Under the pieces are notes generated by a model. It saw nothing but the letters and a program-made list of their open reading frames with translations. It was not told where the DNA came from and made no database searches. This document shows, in pieces, positions 45,905 through 55,540 of a stretch of DNA of 64,000 nucleotides. This DNA comes from Muricauda sp. SCSIO 65647 (lineage in GTDB: Bacteria; Bacteroidota; Bacteroidia; Flavobacteriales; Flavobacteriaceae). Made by a program: the position numbers and the translations under genes. The DNA is taken from NCBI RefSeq assembly GCF_021534965.1, contig NZ_CP091037.1, positions 2,272,501 through 2,336,500 of the forward strand, in the 5' to 3' direction. The number at the start of each line of letters is the position of its first letter. The first letter of the stretch is position 1.

Positions 45905-48246
45905 TGAGAGTGAAAATTTCGAAATGTAGCAGTGTTAAGGCGGTGTTTATAGCGATATTCTTGGTATTTGCAATGTCTTGTACCGACCAAAAGACACAAA
46001 ACGACGGGGCAAGCGCCATTGAAGAAACCTCTTTTCTGGATTATGTAAACCCTCTAATGGGCACCGATTCAGAGTTCAGTTTATCGAATGGCAACACCTA
46101 TCCAGCGATTGCCACTCCCTGGGGCATGAACTTTTGGACGCCCATGACCTCAAAAATGGGCGATGGCTGGACCTACAAATATGATGACCATACCATTCGC
46201 GGAATCAAGCAGACGCACCAGCCCAGCCCATGGATCAATGACTATGCCGCTTTTTCCCTCATGGCCGTGACCGGTGACCTGAAATATAAAGAAGAAGAAC
46301 GGGCCTCGCATTTTTCGCATAAGGCAGAGACCGTGAAACCTGATTATTACAGTGTCTATTTGGCAGATTACGATGTGGTCGCTGAGGTGACCCCCACAGA
46401 AAGGGCCGCCCATTTTCGGTTTACCTTTCCTGATAGCGATAGTGCCTATATTCTTTTGGATGCCTTTTTTAAGGGTTCTATGGTAAAAATTTTGCCCAAA
46501 CAGCAAAAGATTGTGGGGTACTGTAGAAACAACAGTGGCGGGGTTCCTGAAAATTTCCACAACTATTTTGTGGCCGAGTTTGACAAGCCTTTTGAACAGG
46601 TACATACTTGGGGCGATGAGTGGCAATTGAACAAAAATTCTACTGAAGATGAAGGCGACCATGTAGGGGCAATCGTCGGGTTCAAGACCAAGAGGGGCGA
46701 AGCGGTACATGTCAAGGTAGCTTCCTCCTTTATCAGCCCAGAACAGGCACAATTGAACCTCGATAGGGAAATAGGGGACAAGAGTTTCAAAGAGACCAGG
46801 GCAGCGGCGACAGAAGCCTGGGAAAAAGAGTTGGGCAGAATGGCCGTACGTACAAACAACATAGACCATCTGCGAACATTCTATTCTTGTCTATATAGGG
46901 TGCTGTTGTTTCCAAGAAAATTCTATGAATTTGATGAAGATGGAAACATTGTCCACTACAGTCCGTATAACGGGGAGGTATTACCAGGATATATGTTTAC
47001 CGACAACGGATTTTGGGATACGTTTCGAGCGGTGTTTCCATTCTTCAATATGATGTACCCCGAACTGAACGGTCATATCATGCAAGGCTTGGCAAACACG
47101 TACAAAGAATCGGGGTGGTTGCCCGAATGGGCCAGCCCTGGACATAGAGATTGCATGATCGGCTCAAATTCTGCCCCGATAATTGCAGATGCGCACCTTA
47201 TGGGTGTTACGGGGTTTGATGAAGAAATTTTGTTGGATGCCCTCATAAAAAATGCAACAGTACCTGACGGAAGGCCAGTGAACAGCGTTGGAAGAGCAGG
47301 GCTGGTGTATTACAATGAGCTGGGATATGTTCCGTATGATGTGGGAATTCACGAAAATGCGGCAAGGACCTTAGAATATGCCTATGCAGATTTCACCATC
47401 GCACAAATGGCAAAATCACTGGGGAAAGACGATTTGGCCGACGCTTACTATCAAAAATCGTTGAACTATAAAAAATTGTTCGACCCAGAGACAAATCTTA
47501 TGAGGGGCAAAAACAAGGATGGTTCCTTTCAATCCCCTTTCAATCCATTGAAGTGGGGCGATGCCTTTACCGAAGGCAATAGTTTGCATTACACATGGTC
47601 TGTTTTTCATGATGTGAAAGGCCTTATTGAACTCATGGGCGGTAATGAAGCATTTGTGGGGATGTTGGATGGTGTCTTTGACATGCCTCCCGAATATGAC
47701 GATTCGTATTACGGGTTCACCATTCATGAAATCAGGGAAATGCAGATCATGAACATGGGCAACTATGCCCACGGCAACCAGCCCATACAGCACATGATCT
47801 ATCTATACAATTATGCGAAGCAACCGTGGAAGACCCAAGAGAAAGTACGCGAGGTATTGACCAAGCTGTACACCCCTACGCCCGACGGGTATTGTGGTGA
47901 CGAAGACAATGGCCAAACATCGGCATGGTATGTCTTCAGTGCACTGGGGTTTTATCCTGTCGCTCCTGCCACCAATCAATATGTCATGGGCAGCCCCCTT
48001 TTTGATGAAGTAAAGCTGTATTTGGAAAATGGGAACACATTTACCATTCAGGCCAAGAATAATGGCAAGAACAGTCCCTTTATTCAAAGTGCAACCTTGA
48101 ACGGAAACGATTTCAATGCTACGTGGATCGGTACTGAAACCGTTCAGCAAGGCGGCGTGCTGTCTTTTGAAATGGGTTCAACACCCAATAAAGATTGGGG
48201 TGTGGCAGAAGGTTCAGAACCGTATTCCTTATCGAATGAAAAATAA
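45904..48246 (+). CDS. GH92 family lipoprotein (copy 3, divergent base motif)
   Basis: A 780-residue lipoprotein (Cys26 after FLVFAMS). The N-terminal signature is YVNPLMGTDSEFSLSNGNTYPAIA, longer than in the other copies. The likely acid is Glu557 in TEGNSLHYTW (Leu in place of Ala-Trp), and the base segment reads CGDEDNGQTSAWYVFS (Asp666-Glu667-Asp668), different from GNEDCGQ of copies 1 and 2. YAHGNQPIQHMIYLYN replaces the EPSHH form. These changes around the sugar site suggest a different linkage or aglycone. ATG at 45904 is used, overlapping the previous stop; a GTG lies directly upstream. Confidence 0.93.
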   Translation: MRVKISKCSSVKAVFIAIFLVFAMSCTDQKTQNDGASAIEETSFLDYVNPLMGTDSEFSLSNGNTYPAIATPWGMNFWTPMTSKMGDGWTYKYDDHTIRGIKQTHQPSPWINDYAAFSLMAVTGDLKYKEEERASHFSHKAETVKPDYYSVYLADYDVVAEVTPTERAAHFRFTFPDSDSAYILLDAFFKGSMVKILPKQQKIVGYCRNNSGGVPENFHNYFVAEFDKPFEQVHTWGDEWQLNKNSTEDEGDHVGAIVGFKTKRGEAVHVKVASSFISPEQAQLNLDREIGDKSFKETRAAATEAWEKELGRMAVRTNNIDHLRTFYSCLYRVLLFPRKFYEFDEDGNIVHYSPYNGEVLPGYMFTDNGFWDTFRAVFPFFNMMYPELNGHIMQGLANTYKESGWLPEWASPGHRDCMIGSNSAPIIADAHLMGVTGFDEEILLDALIKNATVPDGRPVNSVGRAGLVYYNELGYVPYDVGIHENAARTLEYAYADFTIAQMAKSLGKDDLADAYYQKSLNYKKLFDPETNLMRGKNKDGSFQSPFNPLKWGDAFTEGNSLHYTWSVFHDVKGLIELMGGNEAFVGMLDGVFDMPPEYDDSYYGFTIHEIREMQIMNMGNYAHGNQPIQHMIYLYNYAKQPWKTQEKVREVLTKLYTPTPDGYCGDEDNGQTSAWYVFSALGFYPVAPATNQYVMGSPLFDEVKLYLENGNTFTIQAKNNGKNSPFIQSATLNGNDFNATWIGTETVQQGGVLSFEMGSTPNKDWGVAEGSEPYSLSNEK

Positions 48247-50467
48247 CGTTGCAGTACTTTTTTGCCTTTTGGCGATAAGCGTCTTGGCCCAGAAAAAACC
48301 GGTCGATTATGTCAATCCCTTTATAGGTACCTCCAACTTTGGTACAACCAATCCTGGGCCGATAGCGGTTCGGGGCATGGCCAATGTGGCCCCTTTCAAT
48401 GTGGCGGGCCCCCAGAACCTGCCTTATGAGAAAGATAGTCGATGGTGGTCCACTCCCTATACTTCTGATAATGGGTTTTTAACCGGTTTCAGCCATGTGA
48501 ACCTCAGTGGGGTCGGCTGTCCTGAATTGGGCGTTATTTTGGCCATGCCCACCACAGGTGAAATCATTACCGACCATATCGATTACGGTTCTACCTATTC
48601 CGATGAGGTGTCAAAAGTCGGTTATTATTCCAATACGCTTGACAAGTACGGTATCAAAGTAGAAACGACTGCCACTACAAGAGTGGGGGTCAGCAACTAT
48701 TCATTTCCTGCCGGTGAAGCAAATATTTTGTTGAATTTGGGTCTGGGTCTCACCAATGAGCAGGGTGCCCAGGTAAAGGTCGTCTCCCCAACAGAGATTG
48801 AGGGTATACGAACCGTCGGTTCTTTTTGTTACTACAAACCCGAAGAAGCATATCCGGTTTATTTTGTGGCCCGTTTTTCAAAAGCTGCCGATGACTTCGG
48901 TGTCTGGAAAAAACCAACGACCTATCGCGGGGAAGAAGCCCAATGGATGACCTATAACGGCAAGACCCGATTGATGAAGGGCTATGCCAAAGAAGTGGTC
49001 GGCGACAGTATTGGGGCCTATATGACCTATGATTTCAAGGTGCCGACCCAAGTCGAGATGAAAGTGGGTGTTTCTTATGTCAGCATTGAAAACGCCAGAA
49101 AGAATCTGGAGATGGAGACTGCAGATAGATCGTTTCATCAGATTTTGTCAGAAACCAAAGAGGAATGGAATCAGTACCTATCGAGAATTGAGGTGGAAGG
49201 GGGTTCAGAAGATGAGAAGACCATCTTCTATACCGCTTTGTACCATACGTTGATCCATCCGAATACCTTGAATGATGTCAATGGTGAATACCCAAAGATG
49301 CGCACACGCGAAACCTTGAAAACCGATGGTACGCGTTATACCGTCTTTTCCCTTTGGGATACTTACAGAAATTTGCACCAGTTGATGAGTTTGGTATATC
49401 CAAAACAACAATCGAACATGGTCAACAGCATGTTGCGCATATACGATGAATCGGGTTGGTTGCCAAAATGGGAATTGAACGCTACCGAAACCACCACCAT
49501 GGTAGGTGACCCGGCGGGTATCATCATCGCAGACACCTATTTGCGCGGTATTCAAGATTTTGATGTAGAAAAGGCGTACAGGGCCATGAAAAAGAGCGCC
49601 GATCAGCTAAAGCAGAATCCGTTGCGGCCGGGTATCGAAGATTATATTGAAAAGGGATATCTAACCACAAAGACCACGAACAGTGGATCGGTTTCGACAA
49701 CACAAGAATACAACATCTCTGATTTTGCCATTGCACAATTGGCCAAAGTGTTGGGCAAAAAAGAAGATCATAAACGATTTTCAAAACGCGCCATATCGTA
49801 TCGGAAACTGTTTGACAAAGAATTCAACTTGCTGAGGCCCAAAAACGATGATGGCAGTTGGCTTACACCCTACAATCCGGAGACGGGGGCCAATTTTGTC
49901 AAAAACCTTGGTTTTATTGAAGGTAATGCTTGGCAATATACCTTTATGGTGGCCCATGATGTAGAGGGATTGATAAAACTGATGGGTGGCCCAAGACCGT
50001 TTTCGAAACGTTTACAAGATGTATTTGACAATGACCAGTTCGATATGGCCAATGAACCTGATATTGGTTATCCCTATCTGTTCAACTACGTAAAAGGGGA
50101 AGAATGGCGTACCGTTGAAAAAGTTTCGGAACTGTTGAAGACCTATTTTAAAAATGCCCCAGATGGGCTTCCAGGAAACGATGATACGGGTACCATGAGC
50201 GCTTGGGCCGTTTTTTCGATGATGGGGGTGTATCCCGTGAGTCCGGCAGAGCCTATATATGCTTTGACCATACCGACTTTTGATAAGATCACCATTCATT
50301 TAGACGCTGAATACCATAAGAATGATAAAATTGAAATTATTGGAAATGGAAAGCAGGGCAATGAAAACAAAGCGGAAATTTTATTGGATGGAAAGAAACT
50401 AAAGAAACCCTTTGTCACCCATCAACAACTGATCAAGTCAAAGCAACTGGAGTTTAGATATAACTGA
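48236..50467 (+). CDS. GH92 family exo-alpha-mannosidase (copy 4, non-lipidated)
   Basis: A 743-residue exported protein with a signal-peptidase-I type leader (MKNNVAVLFCLLAISVLAQ), unlike the three lipoprotein copies. N-terminal signature YVNPFIGTSNFGTTNPGPIA; acid candidate Glu562 in IEGNAWQYTF; base segment GNDDTGTMSAWAVFS with Asp649-Asp650. The HGNEPSHH element becomes MANEPDIGYPYLFNYV. It thus belongs to another GH92 subgroup. The start at 48236 overlaps copy 3 by 11 bases; a longer frame from 48116 lacks a signal and is rejected. Last mannosidase of the cluster. Confidence 0.93.
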   Translation: MKNNVAVLFCLLAISVLAQKKPVDYVNPFIGTSNFGTTNPGPIAVRGMANVAPFNVAGPQNLPYEKDSRWWSTPYTSDNGFLTGFSHVNLSGVGCPELGVILAMPTTGEIITDHIDYGSTYSDEVSKVGYYSNTLDKYGIKVETTATTRVGVSNYSFPAGEANILLNLGLGLTNEQGAQVKVVSPTEIEGIRTVGSFCYYKPEEAYPVYFVARFSKAADDFGVWKKPTTYRGEEAQWMTYNGKTRLMKGYAKEVVGDSIGAYMTYDFKVPTQVEMKVGVSYVSIENARKNLEMETADRSFHQILSETKEEWNQYLSRIEVEGGSEDEKTIFYTALYHTLIHPNTLNDVNGEYPKMRTRETLKTDGTRYTVFSLWDTYRNLHQLMSLVYPKQQSNMVNSMLRIYDESGWLPKWELNATETTTMVGDPAGIIIADTYLRGIQDFDVEKAYRAMKKSADQLKQNPLRPGIEDYIEKGYLTTKTTNSGSVSTTQEYNISDFAIAQLAKVLGKKEDHKRFSKRAISYRKLFDKEFNLLRPKNDDGSWLTPYNPETGANFVKNLGFIEGNAWQYTFMVAHDVEGLIKLMGGPRPFSKRLQDVFDNDQFDMANEPDIGYPYLFNYVKGEEWRTVEKVSELLKTYFKNAPDGLPGNDDTGTMSAWAVFSMMGVYPVSPAEPIYALTIPTFDKITIHLDAEYHKNDKIEIIGNGKQGNENKAEILLDGKKLKKPFVTHQQLIKSKQLEFRYN

Positions 50468-50605
50468 TAAGAAAATGGAGTATGGAAACCCGAATGGGGC
50501 CAAGTTGTTTACAACTTGTTTGTGTATCTTACCCTACCATTAGGGGCTGTATTTGCCCCATTATCAAAAGCAACAGAAGACGTTGCCAAACCTACAACTA
50601 TAAGA

Positions 50606-52327
50606 ATGCAAATAATTGAAAATTCAACCGTATATGATGCCATCATCGTAGGGTCAGGTGCTGGTGGAGGTATGGCCACCAAGGTGTTGGCCGATGCCGG
50701 TCTTAAAGTGGCCGTGGTGGAGGCAGGTCCGTTTTTTGATCCAGCCGACCAAGAGCAACGCACCCAGCTGCGTTGGCCATGGGAGTCGCCACGGCGGGGT
50801 GCCAATACCATAAGGCCCTTTGGTGATTTTGATGCCGCCTATGGCGGATGGGAAATCGAAGGCGAGCCCTATACCCATAAAGATGGAACCAAATTTGATT
50901 GGTTCAGATCCCATATGCTGGGGGGGCGTACCAATCACTGGGGGCGTATCTCATTACGTTTTGGCCCCACTGATTTCAAGCATAAAGACGTCGATGGCTA
51001 TGGTGAAAATTGGCCCATCGGTTATGATGATGTAAAACCCTATTACGATCGGGTCGATAAATTGATCGGGGTGTTCGGTACCAATGAAGGGCTTCCAAAC
51101 GATCCCGACGGTTTTTTTCTTCCTCCCCCAAAACCACGGTTACACGAGCTTTTCTATATAAAGGGGGCACGAAAAACAGGCGTGCCCGTTTATCCGGCAA
51201 GAATGTCGATGCTTACCAAAAAAATCAACAACGAACGTGGCGTTTGTTTCTACTGTGGGCAGTGTGGCAGGGCCTGTCAGGTATATGCCGATTTCTCGGC
51301 TGGGACCTGTTTGATATTTCCGGCGCAGAAAAGCCGTGGGCAAGTAGATCTTTTTGTGAACTGCGTGGTACGAGAAGTGACAACTGATGAAGAAGGCCGT
51401 GCAACCGGGGTCTCATATATTAACAAAGAAGATAGAAAAGAGTACAAGCTCAAGGGCAAAGTGGTTATTTTGGGAGCTTCGGCCTGTAGTACGGCGAGAA
51501 TACTTTTGAACTCGAAGAGCGCCCAACATCCGAACGGTTTGGGCAACAGTAGTGACCATGTTGGCAAGTACCTGCATGACTCAACGGGTGCCGACCGTAT
51601 GGCATTCGTGCCCGATTTGATGAACCGTAAGGTATCGTACAACGAAGATGGTGTCGGTGGTATGCACGTGTATTCACCCTGGTGGGGCGACAACTCAAAA
51701 CTTGATTTTCCGCGTGGTTATCATATAGAAATAGGAGGGGGCATGGGCATGCCCAGTTACGGCTTTGGTTTCAACGTAAACGAGTTCAACAAATTCTTCG
51801 GTACCAAGGTCGGAGGTTATGGCGATATGCTCAGAAGTGATGCCAAGAAGTATTATGGGGCCATTATCGGACTGAGCGGTAGGGGCGAATCGATTGCCAG
51901 AAAAGACAATTATTGTGAAATAGACCCAACTACTGTCGATGAATGGGGCATACCCGTTTTGCGATTTCACTACAAATGGTCAGATTTGGAACGCAACCAA
52001 GCCCGTCATATGCACAATACCTTTGAGGAACTATTGGCCAATCTAGGGGGTGAGGTATTGGGCAGCAAGCCCGGCAAAGAAGCCGATTATGGGTTGCACA
52101 CACCTGGCCGTATCATTCACGAAGTGGGCACCACCCGTATGGGAGATGACCCCAAAACCTCGGTCACCAATAGGTTTCAACAATTACACGATGTGGATAA
52201 TGTGTTCGTGGTCGATGCAGGGCCCTTTGTCTCACAAGCCGATAAAAATTGTACATGGACGATTTTGGCCCTTTCATGGAGGGCTTCCGATCATATCGTG
52301 GATCAATTGAAAAAACAAAATATCTAA
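50606..52327 (+). CDS. GMC-family oxidoreductase with cysteine cluster (sugar dehydrogenase catalytic subunit)
   Basis: A 573-residue flavoprotein of the GMC family: FAD motif DAIIVGSGAGGGMATKVL, GRTNHWGRISLRFGP, and C-terminal HEVGTTRMGDDP followed by VVDAGPFVSQADKNCTWTILAL. Cysteines 214, 217, 220, 224 and 235 (CFYCGQCGRACQVYADFSAGTC region) resemble the iron-sulfur segment of FAD-dependent glucose and glucoside 3-dehydrogenases. It has no signal peptide of its own; its partner encoded four bases downstream has a Tat-like signal and probably carries it across the membrane. It would oxidise a sugar or glycoside. A longer frame from 50516 is rejected because the FAD motif would then be far from the N-terminus. 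Confidence 0.9.
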   Translation: MQIIENSTVYDAIIVGSGAGGGMATKVLADAGLKVAVVEAGPFFDPADQEQRTQLRWPWESPRRGANTIRPFGDFDAAYGGWEIEGEPYTHKDGTKFDWFRSHMLGGRTNHWGRISLRFGPTDFKHKDVDGYGENWPIGYDDVKPYYDRVDKLIGVFGTNEGLPNDPDGFFLPPPKPRLHELFYIKGARKTGVPVYPARMSMLTKKINNERGVCFYCGQCGRACQVYADFSAGTCLIFPAQKSRGQVDLFVNCVVREVTTDEEGRATGVSYINKEDRKEYKLKGKVVILGASACSTARILLNSKSAQHPNGLGNSSDHVGKYLHDSTGADRMAFVPDLMNRKVSYNEDGVGGMHVYSPWWGDNSKLDFPRGYHIEIGGGMGMPSYGFGFNVNEFNKFFGTKVGGYGDMLRSDAKKYYGAIIGLSGRGESIARKDNYCEIDPTTVDEWGIPVLRFHYKWSDLERNQARHMHNTFEELLANLGGEVLGSKPGKEADYGLHTPGRIIHEVGTTRMGDDPKTSVTNRFQQLHDVDNVFVVDAGPFVSQADKNCTWTILALSWRASDHIVDQLKKQNI

Positions 52328-52331
52328 GGTC

Positions 52332-53042
52332 ATGGATAGAAGAAAAAGTATCAAATCGATTGTTTTGGGATCGGTGGCCGGTGGGTTGGCCGTTCATGGC
52401 TGTAAACCTGAAAGTAAGGCTTCTGAACAAGAAGTGGTCGAAGAGCTATACGTTCCTTGGCGAACACCAAGAGAGAACAAGCTGGTGGCCGAACTTAATG
52501 GAGAACAGTTCTTTAACGAACATGAGTGGGCGACCATGACCGTTCTCTGTGACTTGGTGCTGCCGCGAAGTGAGCAATATAAAAGTGCCTCTGATGCTGA
52601 AGTGGTACCGTTCATTGAGTTTATGGCAAAAGATATTCCTGAGATGCAGGTCGACCTTAGGGGTGGGCTCATGTGGCTCGACCACAAAAGCAATACCGAG
52701 TTCAATACCGAGTTCAAGTCAGCGACCGAAGAGCAGCAAAAGATCATTTTAGATGGTATCGCCTACTATGATCCAGAGGTGCCCGAAAGTGACCGTCCAT
52801 TTGAGGTTAACTTTTTTTCACTGGTCAGAAACTTGACCGTGACCGGTTTTTATACCTCAAAGATCGGAATGGAAGAGTTAGGCTATAAAGGCAACATGCC
52901 CAATGTGTGGAATGGGGTGCCCGAAGATGTACTGAAACAGCACGGCGTTTCGTATGATGAGGACTGGTTGGCCAAGTGCGTTGACCAAAGCAAACGCGGT
53001 ATCATTGCCGAATGGGATGATGAAGGTAATTTAATTACCTAG
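52332..53042 (+). CDS. Gluconate 2-dehydrogenase subunit 3-like partner protein (Tat-like lipoprotein)
   Basis: A 236-residue protein with a twin-arginine-like, lipoprotein-like leader (MDRRKSIKSIVLGSVAGGLAVHGC). The mature part matches the gluconate-2-dehydrogenase subunit 3 family: FFNEHEWATMTVLCDLVLPRSEQYKSASDAEV, VPFIEFMAKDIPEMQ, and a C-terminal FEVNFFSLVRNLTVTGFYTSKIG. Such small subunits bind the GMC catalytic subunit and are needed for its export and activity. The four-base gap and the family pairing make the partnership with the preceding gene nearly certain. Convergent with the next gene, 25 bases away. Confidence 0.9.
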   Translation: MDRRKSIKSIVLGSVAGGLAVHGCKPESKASEQEVVEELYVPWRTPRENKLVAELNGEQFFNEHEWATMTVLCDLVLPRSEQYKSASDAEVVPFIEFMAKDIPEMQVDLRGGLMWLDHKSNTEFNTEFKSATEEQQKIILDGIAYYDPEVPESDRPFEVNFFSLVRNLTVTGFYTSKIGMEELGYKGNMPNVWNGVPEDVLKQHGVSYDEDWLAKCVDQSKRGIIAEWDDEGNLIT

Positions 53043-53067
53043 TATGTGATAACGGGCGTATAATGGT

Positions 53068-53907
53068 TCATTTTTCCATGAACCGCAACTCGGCATATAC
53101 CGGAAAGTGATCTGATGGGTACCGACATTCAAATGAATCGCTCAAAATACCGCTTTTCAACACCTCAAAATCCCCATTTGAAATAAAGATATAGTCAATT
53201 CTTTTTTCAACAGGTTTTGTAAAATCAAAGCCATTGAAGGTGCCCTTGGGGCCATGGGCATTTTTACCGGCTTCGATATGAGCATCGCCCAATTCATCTG
53301 AGATTAGTCGAATTCCTTTGCTGGAAGGTTCTAAATTGAAATCACCCATTACGACCACAGGAAGATTTTCAACGTTCAACTCTTTGATTTTCTTAAGAAT
53401 TAATTTTGCGCTCTCTATCCGTGCATGTATACCCACATGGTCAAAATGGGTGTTGAACACATAGAACTGCCGTCCATCTTTTTTTCTTTTGAAAAGACCA
53501 TAGGTGCATATTCTTGGCAGGGCGGCATCCCAGCCTTTTGAAGGTTTTTCAGGAGTAGGTGAAAGCCAGAAAGTGGCTTCTTTCAACAAATCGATTTTTT
53601 TCTGATTGTAAAAGATGGCGGTGAACTCACCACGGTCGTCACCATGGTCGCGGCCCACACCAAAAAAAGTATGATCGTTCAACCCTCGATCGATTTCCTT
53701 CAGCTGGTGTGCAAGCCCCTCTTGGGTGCCAAAGATATCGGGGGCATAAAAATTGAGCTGTGAGATAAGAAAATCTTTGCGGTCGTTCCAATTGTTTAGA
53801 CTATCCTTCGGATTATCATATTTGATGTTATAGGTCATCACATTTGTGGTCTGACCAAAAGCGGTATGTAAGGTCAAAATGACCCAAAGAGTGGTTAGCT
53901 GTTTCAT
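53068..53907 (-). CDS. Exported endonuclease/exonuclease/phosphatase-family protein
   Basis: A 279-residue exported protein (signal MKQLTTLWVILTLHTAFGQ) with the EEP fold: VMTYNIKYDNPKDSLNNW, DIFGTQEGLAHQLKEI (metal Glu), TAIFYNQKKIDLL, NTHFDHVG, VVMGDFNLEPSSKG and YPSDHFPVYAEL (catalytic His). Many Bacteroidota members at polysaccharide loci are annotated as secreted phosphodiesterases of unknown substrate. It overlaps the upstream sulfatase by four bases (ATGA) and is the last gene of the minus-strand glycan operon, so a phosphodiester- or lipid-linked substituent of the glycan is a possible target; that is inference. Confidence 0.9.
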   Translation of the reverse strand: MKQLTTLWVILTLHTAFGQTTNVMTYNIKYDNPKDSLNNWNDRKDFLISQLNFYAPDIFGTQEGLAHQLKEIDRGLNDHTFFGVGRDHGDDRGEFTAIFYNQKKIDLLKEATFWLSPTPEKPSKGWDAALPRICTYGLFKRKKDGRQFYVFNTHFDHVGIHARIESAKLILKKIKELNVENLPVVVMGDFNLEPSSKGIRLISDELGDAHIEAGKNAHGPKGTFNGFDFTKPVEKRIDYIFISNGDFEVLKSGILSDSFECRYPSDHFPVYAELRFMEK

Positions 53908-55532
53908 TTTATCGGTTTTCCGAGCAGGCGGTCAAAATTCTCATAAGCCTTTTCTACCTGCTCTTTTGGGGCATTTTCAAATTCTTTTTCCGTCACTTTG
54001 TACACTACCTGAAGGCTGTCCAGTTTTTGATGCATCATGGCTATCTCGTCAGCATATTTTTCATCGTCAATGGCATTGTACAACTCTTTTGGATCTTTTT
54101 CGAGGTCATAGAATTCCCATTCGTCAATATCGTCATAAAAATGAATAAGTTTAAAGCGTTTGGTACGCACCCCATATTGTTTTTTGACCATGTGGAAAGC
54201 TGGAAAGTCGTAGTAATGATAGTAAATGGCCTCTTTGAAATCATCTTCAGATCCTTCCAACAATTTTCTGAACGATTCTCCCTGCATTTCGGAAGTATAC
54301 GCAGCACCCCCGGCCAAATCGAGAAAAGTTGGGGCGAAATCGAGGTTCTGTGTCATACCCTTGATTATCGTGCCCGGTTCGATAACCCTTGGCAACTGCA
54401 TCAATAAGGGCATTTTCAAAGATTCTTCGTACATGAACCGTTTGTCAAACCAACCTTTTTCGCCCAAATAGAAGCCTTGGTCTGAGGTGTAGACCACCAA
54501 GGTATTCTCTTCTAAACCATTTTCTTCTAGATAGTCTAAAATTTTGCCCACACCCTCATCGACCGCAGCCACAGTGGCCAGATAATCTTGAAGGTAACGT
54601 TGACCTTTCCAAAGGGCCAAGTCCTTGTCTTTAAGACTGGCCTTGTGAAAGGCATTGTTTTTAGGCAAATAGGCTTCATCCCAAGCCTTGCGCTGTTCTG
54701 GGGTCATGCGTTCAAAATCGGTGGTCCAAGGGTTGTGGGCCAGTGCCGTGCTGCCATGTTCTTTGGTCATTTTCAGGTCATGGCCCTCATACATATCACT
54801 ATAAATGGTCTGTTGTTGTTCTACAGAAGCCGTTTGCTTCTCAAAAGTAGGAAAATAGGTATCGGGCAGTGGAAAAGTCACCGAATCGTATTTGTTCGCA
54901 TGGCGAAGGGCGGGCATCCAATTGCGATGTGGCGCTTTGTGGTGTACCATCAAAAAGAAAGGCTGTTCGGCATCTTCTCTGTGCTTCAGCCAGTCTAGGC
55001 TTTTTTCAGTGATAAGATCTGTGGCATAGCCTTCGACAATGGTGGTATCTTGGCCACTAATGAACTCAGGATTGTAGTAGTTTCCCTGATCGTTCAAAAT
55101 CTCCCAATGGTCAAAGCCCTTGGGAGCCCCATGCAGGTGCCACTTGCCGATAATGGCTGTCTCGTATCCAAGTTTTTGCAGGTATTTGGGCAATGTGGCC
55201 TGATTGCCGTTGAACCTTTCACCATTCATCCTAAATCCGTTTATATGGCTGTGCTTTCCTGTTAGAATAACCGCACGACTGGGACCGCAAATGGAGTTTG
55301 TACAAAAATTGTTCTCAAAAATGGCACCGTTCTTTGCCAGACGATCGAGGTTTGGTGTGGGCGCCAACTTGCCCAACTCATGACCATAGGCACTTATGGC
55401 CTGAAACGCATGGTCATCTGACATGATAAAAACAATATTCGGTGGTCTTTTCTCAATGGTCGTTTCCGCTTCTTTCTGTTTACAGGAAGCAAAAACCAAC
55501 AATAGGCTCACTACTGATATTTTCCAGTTCAT
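53904..55532 (-). CDS. Sulfatase lipoprotein (formylglycine-type, S1 family)
   Basis: A 542-residue lipoprotein (MNWKISVVSLLLVFASC) of the alkaline-phosphatase-like sulfatase family. Asp39-Asp40 in IVFIMSDDHAF bind calcium; the formylglycine precursor is Cys82 in CGPSRAVILTGKHSH (CxPSR type); HLHGAPKGFDHW, DQGFYLGEKGWFDKR and the C-terminal DPKELYNAIDDEKY segment are usual. It needs a formylglycine-generating enzyme, not clearly present in the window. The start at 55532 leaves eight bases after the upstream stop; a 14-residue longer frame overlaps the neighbour. It implies that the operon's substrate carries sulfate groups. Confidence 0.94.
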   Translation of the reverse strand: MNWKISVVSLLLVFASCKQKEAETTIEKRPPNIVFIMSDDHAFQAISAYGHELGKLAPTPNLDRLAKNGAIFENNFCTNSICGPSRAVILTGKHSHINGFRMNGERFNGNQATLPKYLQKLGYETAIIGKWHLHGAPKGFDHWEILNDQGNYYNPEFISGQDTTIVEGYATDLITEKSLDWLKHREDAEQPFFLMVHHKAPHRNWMPALRHANKYDSVTFPLPDTYFPTFEKQTASVEQQQTIYSDMYEGHDLKMTKEHGSTALAHNPWTTDFERMTPEQRKAWDEAYLPKNNAFHKASLKDKDLALWKGQRYLQDYLATVAAVDEGVGKILDYLEENGLEENTLVVYTSDQGFYLGEKGWFDKRFMYEESLKMPLLMQLPRVIEPGTIIKGMTQNLDFAPTFLDLAGGAAYTSEMQGESFRKLLEGSEDDFKEAIYYHYYDFPAFHMVKKQYGVRTKRFKLIHFYDDIDEWEFYDLEKDPKELYNAIDDEKYADEIAMMHQKLDSLQVVYKVTEKEFENAPKEQVEKAYENFDRLLGKPIK

Positions 55533-55540
55533 TCGTACTG

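Noticed and set aside
48116-48235. N-terminal extension of GH92 copy 4
   Set aside because: The extra 40 residues lie inside the previous GH92 gene and would hide the clear signal peptide that starts at 48236.
50516-50605. N-terminal extension of the GMC oxidoreductase
   Set aside because: The FAD-binding motif normally lies within the first 20 residues; the ATG at 50606 gives that layout.
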